Positions 24,419 to 34,658 of a DNA stretch of 64,000 nucleotides are shown here, piece by piece; position 1 is the stretch's first letter; each line of letters begins with the position of its first letter. Both the position numbers and the translations under genes were made by a program. The DNA is from Telopea speciosissima (Eukaryota > Streptophyta > Magnoliopsida > Proteales > Proteaceae). The notes below the pieces were generated by a model that searched no databases, was not told where the DNA came from, and was given only the letters and a program-made list of their open reading frames with translations. Where the stretch lies: the NCBI RefSeq assembly GCF_018873765.1, contig NC_057926.1, forward strand, positions 57,115,378 through 57,179,377. Direction: 5' to 3'.

Positions 24419-27400
24419 TGTTGTAATATGGGTACAAGGGTAGAATTGTCAATAGGGGTAATTTTGTCTTGTAACCATTCTAGAATATTCTCTTTTCTAT
24501 TATAAATAAAGCTGGGTTGTGTCTCATACTCTCATTAGACACAAGTCACATATCCCAAAACCATCATGGTATCAGAACAAGATCGACCTAGGAATTCTAA
24601 ACCCTAATCGAGCCTCTCCTCTCTCTTTCTCGATTTCTCCCCAGCGCCACCACCACCGCTAGCACCGCTGTCACCTTCTCCCGCCTCCCTCCATCTCGCG
24701 CTCTCTCTCTCTACCTTCTACCGCCTCCCTCCATCTCTCTCTCTCTCCCCTAGCGTCATCGAGAGGCAGCGGTACCGCCTCCACCACCCTCAGTGGTGTT
24801 TTCTACACCACCGATTTTCCCCTCCTTTTTTCGTCTTCTCAGTCCTCTTTCATGCTTTGAAGGGCCGCTTCCACTTTTTTGTGGATTTTTTTTGGTGATT
24901 GATTGATGTTCTAGTTCTCCTACAGCAACTTGTGGGGATTTTTTTTGGGGTAATAATGACTACGTCGTCGGATCTTTCTACTGCTGCATCTGGAACTGAA
25001 GGGCAAGTTCATGGTTCTCATGACGGCTTCCCTACATTCCTTGTATTCTCCGTTCATTTAAATGGGAGCAATTTATTGATGTGGTCTCGATCCTGTTATC
25101 TCGTCATTGATTCCCCCAGGTATTTAGGTTTTCTTACTGGCACGAAGATGAAACCCACCACTAAAGGTATTGAACAAAAGGGATGGGGTTCTGCTAACTC
25201 CTTGATTCTGTCTTATCTTCTCAATAGTATGCAACCCCAACTTGCTCGGGGCTATCTTTTGTTGGATACTATTGCCAAGATTTGGAAAGCAGCTCAGGAA
25301 ACCTATTCCCAGGTTGGGAATGATGCCCATGTCTATGAATTGCGCAAGAAACTTCATGAGACCAAGCAGAAGGAACTCAGCAGTTTGTGGCCGGAATTGA
25401 ATTTCTATGATACGTTCCAGGCCTCTACCCCTGCCGATGTTATCAAATTTCAGAAATGTGAAGATATATTTAGGGTGTATGGATTAATGTGGAGTATGAC
25501 CAGATCTGTTCTAAGGTACTTAGCCGGGATCCCTTCTCTACTTTGGAGCAGGCCTACCAAATTGGACTCATCAACCTCTGCCAATCTTGCTTCCACCTCC
25601 TCCACTTTGGTACCTTTGGATTCTGCATCTCCAAGTATTTATTTTGCTGGTCATTGTGCATCTGCTGTCTCCCGTCCATGAATTATTGACTCCAGTGCCT
25701 TTGACCACATGACCGGTACTACCAACCTTTTTTTCAAGTATTCTCCTTGTTCTGGTAAAGACAAGGTTCACATTGCTGATGGCTCTCTTTCCCTTGTCTC
25801 TAGTAAGGGGTCAATGACACGTTCTACTTTAACATTGAATTCCATTTTACATGTTCCTAATTTTGCTACCAATCTTATTTTTATTAGTTGTCTCACTTCC
25901 AACCCTAACTGGAAAGTGATTTTTTCCAGTCTCATTGTCTTTTTCAGGATCTAGTAACGGTGGAAACGATTGGCTCTGGTAGGGCTCATGGTGGTCTCTA
26001 TTTGCTCGACGAAGCTGCTCCACCTCATCATCATGCTCATCAGACCGTTTCTGTTCAGTTCTAGCTGCTTCTCCTGGTTTGCTTCTTTGGCATAGGTGTT
26101 TAGGTTACCCTCCAGTGGGTACTATAGCTAGGGGTTTTTCCCACTTTATTTTCCAAATGTAATCCCAAGGATTTTTTTTTTGTGATGCTTGCATTTTAGC
26201 CAAGCAAACCTGTTCCTCTTATTTCAGTTTAGAAATTAGAAGTGTTTCTCTGTTTATGTTAATCCATTCGAATGTGTGGGGTCCTGCCCGTTGTACTTCT
26301 GTTTCTGGTTATAAATGGTTTGTTTCTTTCATTGATTGTCATACCCAAGTCACTTGACTTTATATGATGTACCACAAGAGTGAAGTTTTTGCGTGCTTTC
26401 AACTATTTCACAATCTTGTTCGCACCCAAGTTCACCCAAAAAATCAAATTCTCCATAGTGATAATGGGACAAAGTATAAGGATGGTCCATTCCAAGCATA
26501 TCGTGCAGCTTAGGATATTATACACCGGACGTGTTATGTTGACACACCTACTCGGAATGGGGTAACCGAATGAAAGAACCATCATTTACTGGAGGTGGCA
26601 CAGTTTCTTATGTTTGAGATGTATGTCCTACCACAATACTGGAGTGAGGCTGTCTTAACTGCTGCTTACCTTATCAATCGGATGCCTACTCATCTTCTTG
26701 ATTTTCGTTCTCCTCTTCAGGCTCTCCAGGGATCCAATACATTTCTTATTCCCCAAAAGGTATTTGGATGTGTTTTCTGTGCATGGAACCACCAGCATCC
26801 CAGTAAATTGGAACCTCGTGGATTGAAATGTGTGTTCGTTGGTTATTCTCCTACCCAGAAGGGCTATAGGTGTTACGATCCTCCGTCTTGCCGCATATAT
26901 GTGACTTTGGATGTAATTTTTAATGAAGCTGCGCCCTATTATTCTTTGGCATCTCGTCAAGGGGGAGATTCTCCATGGTTTGGTGAAGATATGCTTGATA
27001 TGCCTTCTCTTGTTGGTGATGACCATTCTGCTGTCTAGGGGGAGACTCAATCTATTGCAGTGGTTCCAGCTCCTATTGTTTATACCTGTTGAGCTCGTGG
27101 GAAGCATATAGACACCACCACAACTGCACCAACCCTACCCAGTCAACCAGATCCACCATCTTCTAGTAATTTCTCTACTAAGTCTCCTATTATTTCAGAT
27201 CCTTCCCTAGATCTTCCCATTGCTGTCCTCAAAGGGGTTCAAACTTGTACGTAACACCCTATTTCTCAGGTGGTTTCATATGAGTCTCTTTCCCCATCAT
27301 ACCATGCTTTTGTATCTTCTTTGTCCTTTGTTTCTCTTCCTAAAAACTGGCAGGAGGCTCTTCAAGACCCAGGGTGGAAGGCAGCTGTGATTAATGGTAA

Positions 27401-27440
27401 TGATAAAAAGAGAAACCAGAGCATGATTACTAGATTTCTT
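24419..27440 (+). mobile_element. Copia-2, truncated at 3' end
   Basis: The left LTR is short (24419-24566, TGTTGTAATA...AACCATCA), with a TATAAATAAAG box and a primer site TGGTATCAGAAC at 24567. Gag starts MTTSSDLSTAASG at 24956 and runs to about 25640. Next come a damaged protease (IDSSAFDHMTG near 25686) and an integrase with several stops (FIDCHTQVT, LHSDNGTKY, DTPTRNGV, then an open block at 26595-27038). The linker before RT (SLPKNWQEALQDPGWKAA) ends near 27410. RT, RNase H and the right LTR are missing. The left target site is GTTAT at 24414-24418, but its partner was not found. It inserted into the right LTR of element X. Confidence 0.9.
24956..27410 (+). pseudogene. Copia-2 gag-integrase, degenerate
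   Basis: One former polyprotein is now split by stops near 25680, 26060, 26355, 26512, 26572 and 27037. The D(S/T)G protease triad reads DSS. The integrase catalytic Asp (FIDCH, SDNGT) and Glu (here E-stop-KN in place of ERKN) regions are recognisable, but the glutamate segment is interrupted. No zinc knuckle was found: the region between gag and protease is collapsed to under 100 bp, an internal deletion. Confidence 0.85.
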
Positions 27441-27611
27441 GTCGTGCAGACCTAGGGAACTTCCATATTCAGTCGGAGTCTTAGTATCCAGTTTGAGAGG
27501 GTTTCTTAGCTCAGTCCTTGGAATGTCACTATCTATAGCAGCACGCATAATAACGACACTACTCTATTACTTAGCTGCAGCAAAGCATTTTTCAAGTTCA
27601 GCAACAACTTA

Positions 27612-29725
27612 GGGTCTTTTTGGTATCATTTTTCATTTTGTTTTTGGCCTATTTAAAAAAAATCATTATTGAAAACCATTTTGATCAAAACATAAAAACT
27701 GTTTGGTAACTACTAAACACAATAGATTGTAGAATGAAAAATAAGTTTGGTAACTGCCTATGTGTAAATAATTTTTATAACATTTTTGAAGATATGGCCC
27801 AATCCATTGAAAAGTTTACCTGTGGATGGAGGAAAGAAATGGTTGTGCCGGCGGTGATGAGAAAAGGAGATGAAGAAATGGTACCTCGTCCACTTGAAGA
27901 ATCTGAATAAAAAACCTTGAATGAAAACCTGTTCCTTTAACCAGACTTTGATGAAATCCACTCGATCCAAGAAACGCAATAAAATATGCCTTTGATCAAG
28001 GCTGGACACAACCACATCGGACTGAAGGTGAAAAATTCTTCTGCAAGAAGTTCTTGACGTTGAATAAGGGAGGCCGACCATAGGCGCACTTAGCGATTAA
28101 GGCAAATTGGAAAGGGATTAACAAACGTGAAATCTCATCATTGGAGAAAAATATAGCAGGAGCCCCAAGATGGGTCAAAGGTCTTTTGATCGGCACATTA
28201 GAAGGCTGGAAACTCCATGACTTCGACACCACACTCGCAAAGGTAGGACAAGCACCATTGCCACCAGCCGTGGCAGAGGCAGCGAGAGGGTCAGGAGGAC
28301 GATCCTCCCTAGCAGGGAGAGGATCGGTCATGGCTGCACCTAGGACAAACCCTGCTAAAAAGCACCTGCAGAGCTAGTAATGGGATGGTATGTGATTGGG
28401 ATAAAGATATCAGGGATGATGGTGCAATGATGAAGGAGATAATGGGATGATATGGTCATGGTGAGGGAGATAATGAAGGGCTGGTATGTGATTGAGAAAA
28501 TGGGGTAATGATGAAAGAGATAATGGGAAGGGATGATGGGGTAATGATGAAAGAGATGATGGATATGAGAATGCTGGAAAACTTGGAGAATGATGGTGGG
28601 AATGGATTGAGAATGCTACCAATACCAATCCACAGAAAGAAGCAAAACCAAGAAAAGAAATCCACCTTCTGAAGAAATCCCTCTTTTCAGTTAATTACAG
28701 AATCCACCGCGGAAGATAAGCTTCTCTGAATTTGAAACAACTGTAACAATACCTTTTTCAAAATCCTCACCAAAACGATCCGGAAAACACCAAAACCTTG
28801 CAAAGCTGCCGGTTGCAATCCGAAACCCTACCAGCAACATCACCATCCCCGATTAAGAACTTTGCAGAATGGATTCCACAACCGGCAGCAACACCATCAC
28901 CGATTCATTTCACATGATGCCGTGTTCTTCCTTATTTCAAGGAAATGGTGATTGAGTCCACTTGATTGACCAATGTGAAGGCAGGACAATGGAGACACAG
29001 ATGTTCAGATCATTCACAGAAATACTGAGTTCGGATCAGACTCAGGTCTTGAGTCTCAAACCAGAGATACACGAGAGATGGAATAGGTGACGGTGAGGCT
29101 GTGAGGTATGATGATTCCATGAAGAAAGGGACGCGTAGGGGGATGGAAATCTGGTATGGTTGAAGAACATGGTTTCTAGGTGAGAGAAAAGAATAAGAAA
29201 ATGTAGAGATGGGAGTTGCTATGGCCTTTTTAGAGTTGGGGACCGGAATATTGGAGAAGATGAAGAGGAAGAAGAGAGGTTGCAGGTAAGGAAAAAGAAG
29301 AAGAGATTACCGAATGGAGATCCTGGCAATGTCAGTGGCCATGGTTTTGGGTTGCTACAGGGGTGGAGGGCGGTTGGGGTTGTTGAAAGAAGAAGAGGGG
29401 CGAGTGGATGGTGATAAGGGTGGAACAGAGGATGGTGGGGCGGGTGGGGTTGCAGGAAGAAGAAGAAGAAGAAGAAGGGGTCGGTTGGGACTTGTATTTC
29501 TAATTAAAGGTGGAAATGACGCTTCTATCCGTCTATTTTGGGACTTATGAGCATGTGCTACTTAAAGTCAGCGAAAAAATGACACAAACTTTTTTGCCCA
29601 TAATCCATAATAGACTCTTGAGTCTATTATCATTTTGGGGGTGTTTTCATTTATTTTAAATAAAAACAAGTTTCAAAAGTGACACCAAATACATGACAAA
29701 ATTAAAACTGATACCAAAAAGGCCC
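27612..29725. mobile_element. PIF/Harbinger-like non-autonomous element carrying LINE ORF1 fragment
   Basis: The terminal inverted repeats are GGGTCTTTTTGGTATCATTTT at the left and, reverse complemented, GGGCCTTTTTGGTATCAGTTTT at the right. The 3-bp duplication TTA occurs at 27609-27611 and 29726-29728. Both fit PIF/Harbinger (Tourist-type) elements. There is no transposase. Instead the interior holds a minus-strand DUF4283-type fragment (27758-28331) and GA-rich, repeat-like DNA at 28390-28600 and 29220-29480. At 2,114 bp it is large for a MITE and is better seen as a Pack-type carrier. Confidence 0.75.
27758..28331 (-). pseudogene. DUF4283-type LINE ORF1 fragment
   Basis: It starts ATG at 28331 with a proline/alanine-rich head and PTFASVVSKSWSF, then VPIKRPLTHLGAPAIFF. 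A DUF4283-like run follows (FQFALIAKCAYGRPPLFNVK). After a frameshift near 28020-28080 it continues in another frame with SLDQRHILLRFLDRVDFIKV and FIQGFLFRFFKWT. In plants this domain is the N-terminal RNA-binding-like part of L1-type ORF1 proteins. The fragment has a start codon and 5' side but no zinc knuckle or ORF2. LINE insertions usually lose the 5' end, so retroposition is an unlikely origin for this piece. Confidence 0.7.
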
Positions 29726-29728
29726 TTA

Positions 29729-31179
29729 GGAGTGAGTTTAGTGACCTCCACAGCCACAACTTTGGAGCAAACAAAGAGAGCAGCTGATCATCGCTGGAAA
29801 GTTCTCATCACTTCCATTCCAGTGCTCAAAGTTCTGGGACAGATAGGCTTAAATAGATTTTTAGCATCTAATTCTTGAGAAATGGCTGTTCTGACCGTTG
29901 GATACAGCGGTCATGGTCTAAATCAGCCATGGGTCAAATTTCATAGTCTAATCCAATGAATTACCTCCCATGTATTGGTGTGCATTCCATGTATGGCCAT
30001 GCACACCTACGTTACTCCGACAACTACCATCACTCACTCATGGCCCTGGACTTTCAAAGCTATGTTTTGCCAAGTGGAAAACTCAAATAGGGTTGAAATT
30101 TGACATATGAGTAGGGGACCTAACTCCTAAGGGTCCTGCCAAATGGCAATTTTTGGCTTTTAAAGTGGCGTGTAGGAATCAGGCGTGCCTAATTCTTTTA
30201 GTGGAGAAAATTAGATTTAAAGTGGCGTGTTGGAATCGGGCATGCCTTATTCTTTTAGTGGAGAAATTTTGAAATCAAGACTAACTAATTTGAGTCTCAG
30301 CCAGAAACTCTTCAAAATAACATAGGAATCTCTCTAAAAGTAATTGCTGAAGCTACTAAACCTGACACTCAGTTATAAAAAGAGCTTTGGTTTCCTTACC
30401 GCCTAGGAAGGGTCCCTATATGGCCCAAATATCTGCCACATGGTAGGTCAGATAGGATCAAAATTTTATGGACAGGAAGGGCCCAGGCTCCCCACTCTCT
30501 TTTCAGGTTTCTGCCCATACAGGGTTTATAAAGCTTTGAAAATGCACTATGAAAATGAAAACAAATGGATGGAAAAAAAAAAACAGGGGAAAATGTATGT
30601 AATTGCATTTGGCTCTGAAATTTGACACATGAGCGATGCAGACCATGCCTATCCATCCAATGCTTAGAATTGTTATATCACTCTTCCATGGGACATAATT
30701 GCGTGAATCATATAAGGAGGCCTTTCATGTTATTTGTTAATTTTAAATCTGGAAACCAAATAAAAATAATGAAACTAGAAGATCAAAAACTGTTCAACAT
30801 ATGACTATTTAGTTACCCTCTCCACCCTCCCAAAAATCTTCAATGTATGATTGCATAGACTGCATGCTTGCTTGGTAAAATTACCAAAATACTGTTGTAT
30901 GAAGGTCTTCAAGTCTCTCTACTTACACTTCCAAAGTGGATATAAGAACCTCCACTCTACTAATGCAAGTGTGAATACTAGGAGCTTGACCTTTAGGGGG
31001 GGTTGTATGATTAGATTTGCCCCTCCAATGAGGATGAAGGGCTTAAAGGCGTTAATAATTTTCAATTCATCGAACTTTCCTCTATGCAAAAATTTGAATT
31101 AATCTAATTCTCTACTTAGGAGTTTCAAAACATTAGCGATATATTTACCTTAATGTAGATCTTTTATTTTCCTGGTTTT
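29729..31179. other. PPR intron sequence with a 57-bp tandem repeat
   Basis: No gene was recognised. A direct tandem repeat with 57-bp period spans 30161-30274 (AAAGTGGCGTGTAGGAATC and AAAGTGGCGTGTTGGAATC). The remainder is AT-rich intronic DNA. Confidence 0.5.
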
Positions 31180-31374
31180 TTGGGCTGTACCTCTTTCCTT
31201 TTACTTTCATTTCCCATTTCTCACTTTTCTTCTCTCATTTCTTCTTTTTATTCTTTATCCCTGTTACTTTCTTTTCCCTTTGTGTGGACCTCAGTTTTCC
31301 CTTCTTTGTTTTGCAAGGATCCATGTAGCCGACCCCATTTAGTTGGTATAAGGCTGCATTGTTGTTCTTGTTAG
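31180..31374 (+). mobile_element. RTE LINE 3' UTR tail
   Basis: A short plus-strand copy of the RTE 3' end. It has pyrimidine-rich UTR, then GGATCCATGTAGCCGACCCC and a degenerate TTGTTGTTCTTG tail at 31359-31372. It is the same family as the fragments at 4619-9560 and 53536-54780. Confidence 0.8.
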
Positions 31375-31823
31375 ATCTTTTATTTTTAATGGTGTTTAGC
31401 TAATCCTGAAGGAGAATTGCTTTTTACATAATTATGGTCGAGAAAAAATGTTCTTGATGAACTAGTTAAAAGGTACGGATTGGAAATTTATTGCATGTAC
31501 GAGTATGACATATTCATGAAAATCTCCGAAGACCACTAGCATGCTTGAAGACCAAAATGTTGCCCAAATTCTGGGTTATCTGTTTATGGTTAACATGTCC
31601 AGAAGTCACACTGTCCAAAAAATGACCAACTGTCTAGTATAAAGTTCCAATACGTTCATCTGACTGGATCCTGTATGATCAATTTCCTTTATAAGAAGTG
31701 TTTGGACAAGTTGTTTAATTAGTTTCATTGTTTTTCAACATGGGTTGTAGAAGATGGATTGTTAAGAATTTGGAATCCATGTCTATGATGCCACTTTAGG
31801 TTAAAACCAAGGACACTCTTTTA

Positions 31824-31937
31824 CATAGTTATCAAGGCGTCGCCTAGGCGTCCAGTCTCCTTGGTCGCCTTGTCGGTTTCGCCTTGATTTTGGACCCTTT
31901 AAAATGCCATGTTCGCCTTGCCACCTTGATAACTATG
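31824..31937. mobile_element. 114-bp hAT-type MITE
   Basis: The perfect 14-bp terminal inverted repeats are CATAGTTATCAAGG and CCTTGATAACTATG. They are flanked by an exact 8-bp duplication CTCTTTTA at 31816-31823 and 31938-31945, the hAT hallmark. The interior is rich in GGCG and CGCC motifs. Confidence 0.88.
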
Positions 31938-32293
31938 CTCTTTTATGCTATCATACACCATTGACTGGTAAAGAGGGATAGTATAGTTTAGGTTGGAGGA
32001 GCTAAAAAAATAAGGTGCAGGCCTAATATGACTTTGGGAGATTTAGTGAGAAAGAAATGCATGGCTTAAGACCTTAGGTTGAGAATAAATATGACTCTGA
32101 ATAGAGTTGAAGGGGGAAAACAAAATTTGTGATACATGTGTCATTGCATTGCAGAATGGATTACTTCAGTTAAGTTGGTCATAATTTCATAGGATGCCCA
32201 ATGCATATAATCTTCATTTTTCTTTATTTCTAGTCTAATTCATTCCAAAATTTGTATTTGTAATTATTGCAAAATATAACCAGTTAATTACAG

Positions 32294-32754
32294 GATTCTC
32301 TCCAAGTTATTGCACTTATTCATGGCTGGTGGATGGATACTGCAACAAACAGAATGAAGAGGCAGTTCTAACACTCCCTCATGAGCTCATTGAAAGAGGC
32401 TTCTGTGTAGATATCTCCATTTACAGAGCACTGATACGAAGTTTTTGTAAGAGGGGAAATCTTGAATATGCTCAAAAGGTCTTCAATCTAATGCAAGAGA
32501 AGGGTATATCAGGTGATTGTATTATTTACACCACTCTGGCGTATTCTTACATGAAAGCTGGGAAGCTGAATTTTACTTCAGATATGTTTGATGACATGGC
32601 AAAGAGGAAGTTGATGATAACAATTAAGATATACAAATCCTTGAATGCTTCTTATGTTGATGACAGTGGCATCTTAGGCCTATTTTGGGAGCATGCATTT
32701 GAAAGAGGCCTGATTTCAAAGAAAGTTCTCTACATGATGAGGCAGTTGGATTGA
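32294..32754 (+). CDS. P-class PPR protein, exon 2
   Basis: This exon encodes the last 153 residues of the PPR protein begun at 14041. It enters with the second base of a glycine codon and gives FSPSYCTYSWLVDGYCNK. It then carries two or three more PPR motifs (IYRALIRSFCKRGNLEYAQ, IYTTLAYSYMKAGKL) and ends MMRQLD with TGA at 32752. The two exons total 1,761 nt with no stop or frameshift, close to the length of Arabidopsis At5g38730. The gene therefore looks functional despite the 17-kb intron. Organelle targeting by the N-terminus is likely for the family but was not tested. Confidence 0.88.
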
Positions 32755-33877
32755 AACTATTTCAAGTTGTCGGTAAAGTTGATTAATTTGAATATTTGAA
32801 GTTCAGTTCCCCATATATCCTCCCCCCCCCCCCCCCGCCCCCTGGGCAGGATGTTATGGGAATGACCCATTTGGAAGATTAGAAGGGCAGTCTACCAAGC
32901 ACATACAAGTATATGTGCAGGCCGATGCAGGGTGAGGACCCATCATTGAATGGTTGACAGCTGGAAGCTCATAGAGCTAGATATTGGTCAATATAGATGA
33001 TGGTAACCTTGTGATGTGAAGGATTGTCCTCTCATTTTCCCATCAATGATAAACCTCACTCTGTGGGTGCAGAGCTTGTTAAGTATACATGGTTTATATC
33101 TGTCAACCCCCTTCTAATTTTATTTATATTTCGTCAGGAATTGAGAATGAATTGTACCAATCTATGGAAAATTGAACTTGATGTGTTGATTGGCTGCAGT
33201 AAGATTCGGTACCTTGTGAACAACTTCCAACGATTTTGGATCTCAAAGTAAGAAAGAACTGATGTGAGAAGGTGCATTTCATTCAGTGGATCTATATGAC
33301 CTCTTATTGAGGTGGAGCATCTCTGGTATTCATACTTCATGTTTAGATCTGCACTCCAAAATAAATTTTATTGCAAGGTGCTCAAAATGAATTTTCCAAC
33401 AGGCAATGCTCTCTCATCCTTTTGATTTTTATATCGTTCCGTTTCTTCTTCTTCTTTTTCTTTTGTAAATATCAGCTGATGACATATTTAATATTGGACG
33501 ATCAAGTGGCTGCACCATTGCACTGAGACTGAATCTCTCTCTCTTGTTATTACTATTATTATTATTATTTTTTTTTTTTGTGGTACTCAGACTGAATGCA
33601 TGTAAAACATCTTAACAATAATTTTCAATCTGAAACTGGAGCTCTATAAAATCCATGTCTGATGCAGAACAAGAGGCATATCATTGTAACATGAGGCCCC
33701 GATTGTAGCTGACTACGAATCAAAGGTGAGGAAATAGTTTTGTTCTGGCCTATTTTTTGCACCTTTTGTTGGTTCTGTTGGCACATTTTGTTTGCAGGGT
33801 TCGTGCAGGCAATGATTGGGGTTATCTAAATTAAAGCTTGCAAAAACTTATTTGAAGTGTATACATCTATGAAATCT
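32755..33877. other. 3' flank of the PPR gene
   Basis: This is presumed 3' UTR and flank. It has a 15-base C run at 32822-32836 and T-rich stretches. No coding region is supported. Confidence 0.4.
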
Positions 33878-34008
33878 ATTGCAACCATCAGGTTGTGGGA
33901 AACAGTGCCTCTCCGCAAAGCAGGGGTAAGGCCATAAGGGTGTCTACATTTGCCCCTTCCAGACCCCTGCATTAGCAGGACCCTTGTGCACTGGGACGCT
34001 CCTTTTTT
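33878..34008 (+). mobile_element. Au-type SINE fragment
   Basis: The block CTCTCCGCAAAGCAGGGGTAAGG, then CCAGACCCCTGCATTAGCAGG, then CTTGTGCACTGGGACGCTCC followed by T6 is the recognisable 3' two thirds of the plant Au SINE. The promoter B box (GGTTCGAATCC-like) that should follow GGTTGTGG is missing, and the A box is not visible. This is a dead partial copy. Confidence 0.75.
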
Positions 34009-34642
34009 AGAGTTAATATATTTTGGGTGACTCAAAGTCGTTTGAGAGTCAATTTATTTACCCCTTTTCACTTATATATATGAAGAGGTATTTTCATAAT
34101 TAATTATTAATGGGTTATGGAGTATCTCATCTCTATAATGCCCCCTCAAAGCTGTCAGCTAGCTCAACTAGTAAGGTCAATTGTTAATTGTATCAAATCC
34201 TTCTTAATTGTATCAGTTACCTGCGATAGACAGTTGGAAATATTTTGTCCATCTTAAATGTGAAATTTTTTTTTTTTTATAATGAAAGGAAAAATAAAAT
34301 TAAAGAAGAGATAATATGTCAGTTATAGTTACAGAACGGAAGTAGAAATCCTACATTGCAGGCTACTAGCTTTAATAGCAAGCCTATCAAAAAGAGATGA
34401 TGTCCCAATATCCCCAATATTACTAAACATAATTGTTTTAGTGAATGTGAAAAGCCTATGCAATCGATAAGGACAAATCTTGAGTGAAAAATGAACTGTT
34501 CAAACACTTGGAGCATAGGTACATGTGAATTGTATAGTTTGGCTGTATATGAGATGTAATTTTGTACAGTACTATTTGTATTGAGATCAAATATGTTTCA
34601 TTCAATACTTGTAACATAATACTTGTAAACTACTATAGTATC
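34009..34642. other. intergenic, nothing recognised
   Basis: AT-rich sequence between a SINE fragment and an L1 insertion. TAGCTCAACTAGTAAGG at about 34161 resembles a tRNA A box, but no B box follows. Confidence 0.4.
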
Positions 34643-34658
34643 ATATGTTGAAGGTTTT

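Larger units (their letters stand above)
15341..32293 (+). other. 16,953-bp intron of the PPR gene
   Basis: The donor is GTACAC at 15341 and the acceptor is TTACAG at 32288-32293. Joining 15340 to 32294 restores the glycine codon and gives LDAG-FSPSYCTYSW, the exact continuation of the ninth PPR motif. No frame or motif residue is lost. The intron is almost entirely transposon DNA: the nested LTR elements at 16125-27440, the Harbinger-like element at 27612-29725, an RTE tail and a hAT MITE. The flanks at 15341-16124 and 31946-32293 show no identifiable element and may be the original short intron. Confidence 0.88.

Noticed and set aside
29314..29550. glycine/arginine-rich open frame in the Harbinger-like element
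   Set aside because: Purine-rich repeat DNA with no similarity recognised.
34161..34177. second SINE or tRNA A box
   Set aside because: No B box or tail follows, so the match is most likely chance.
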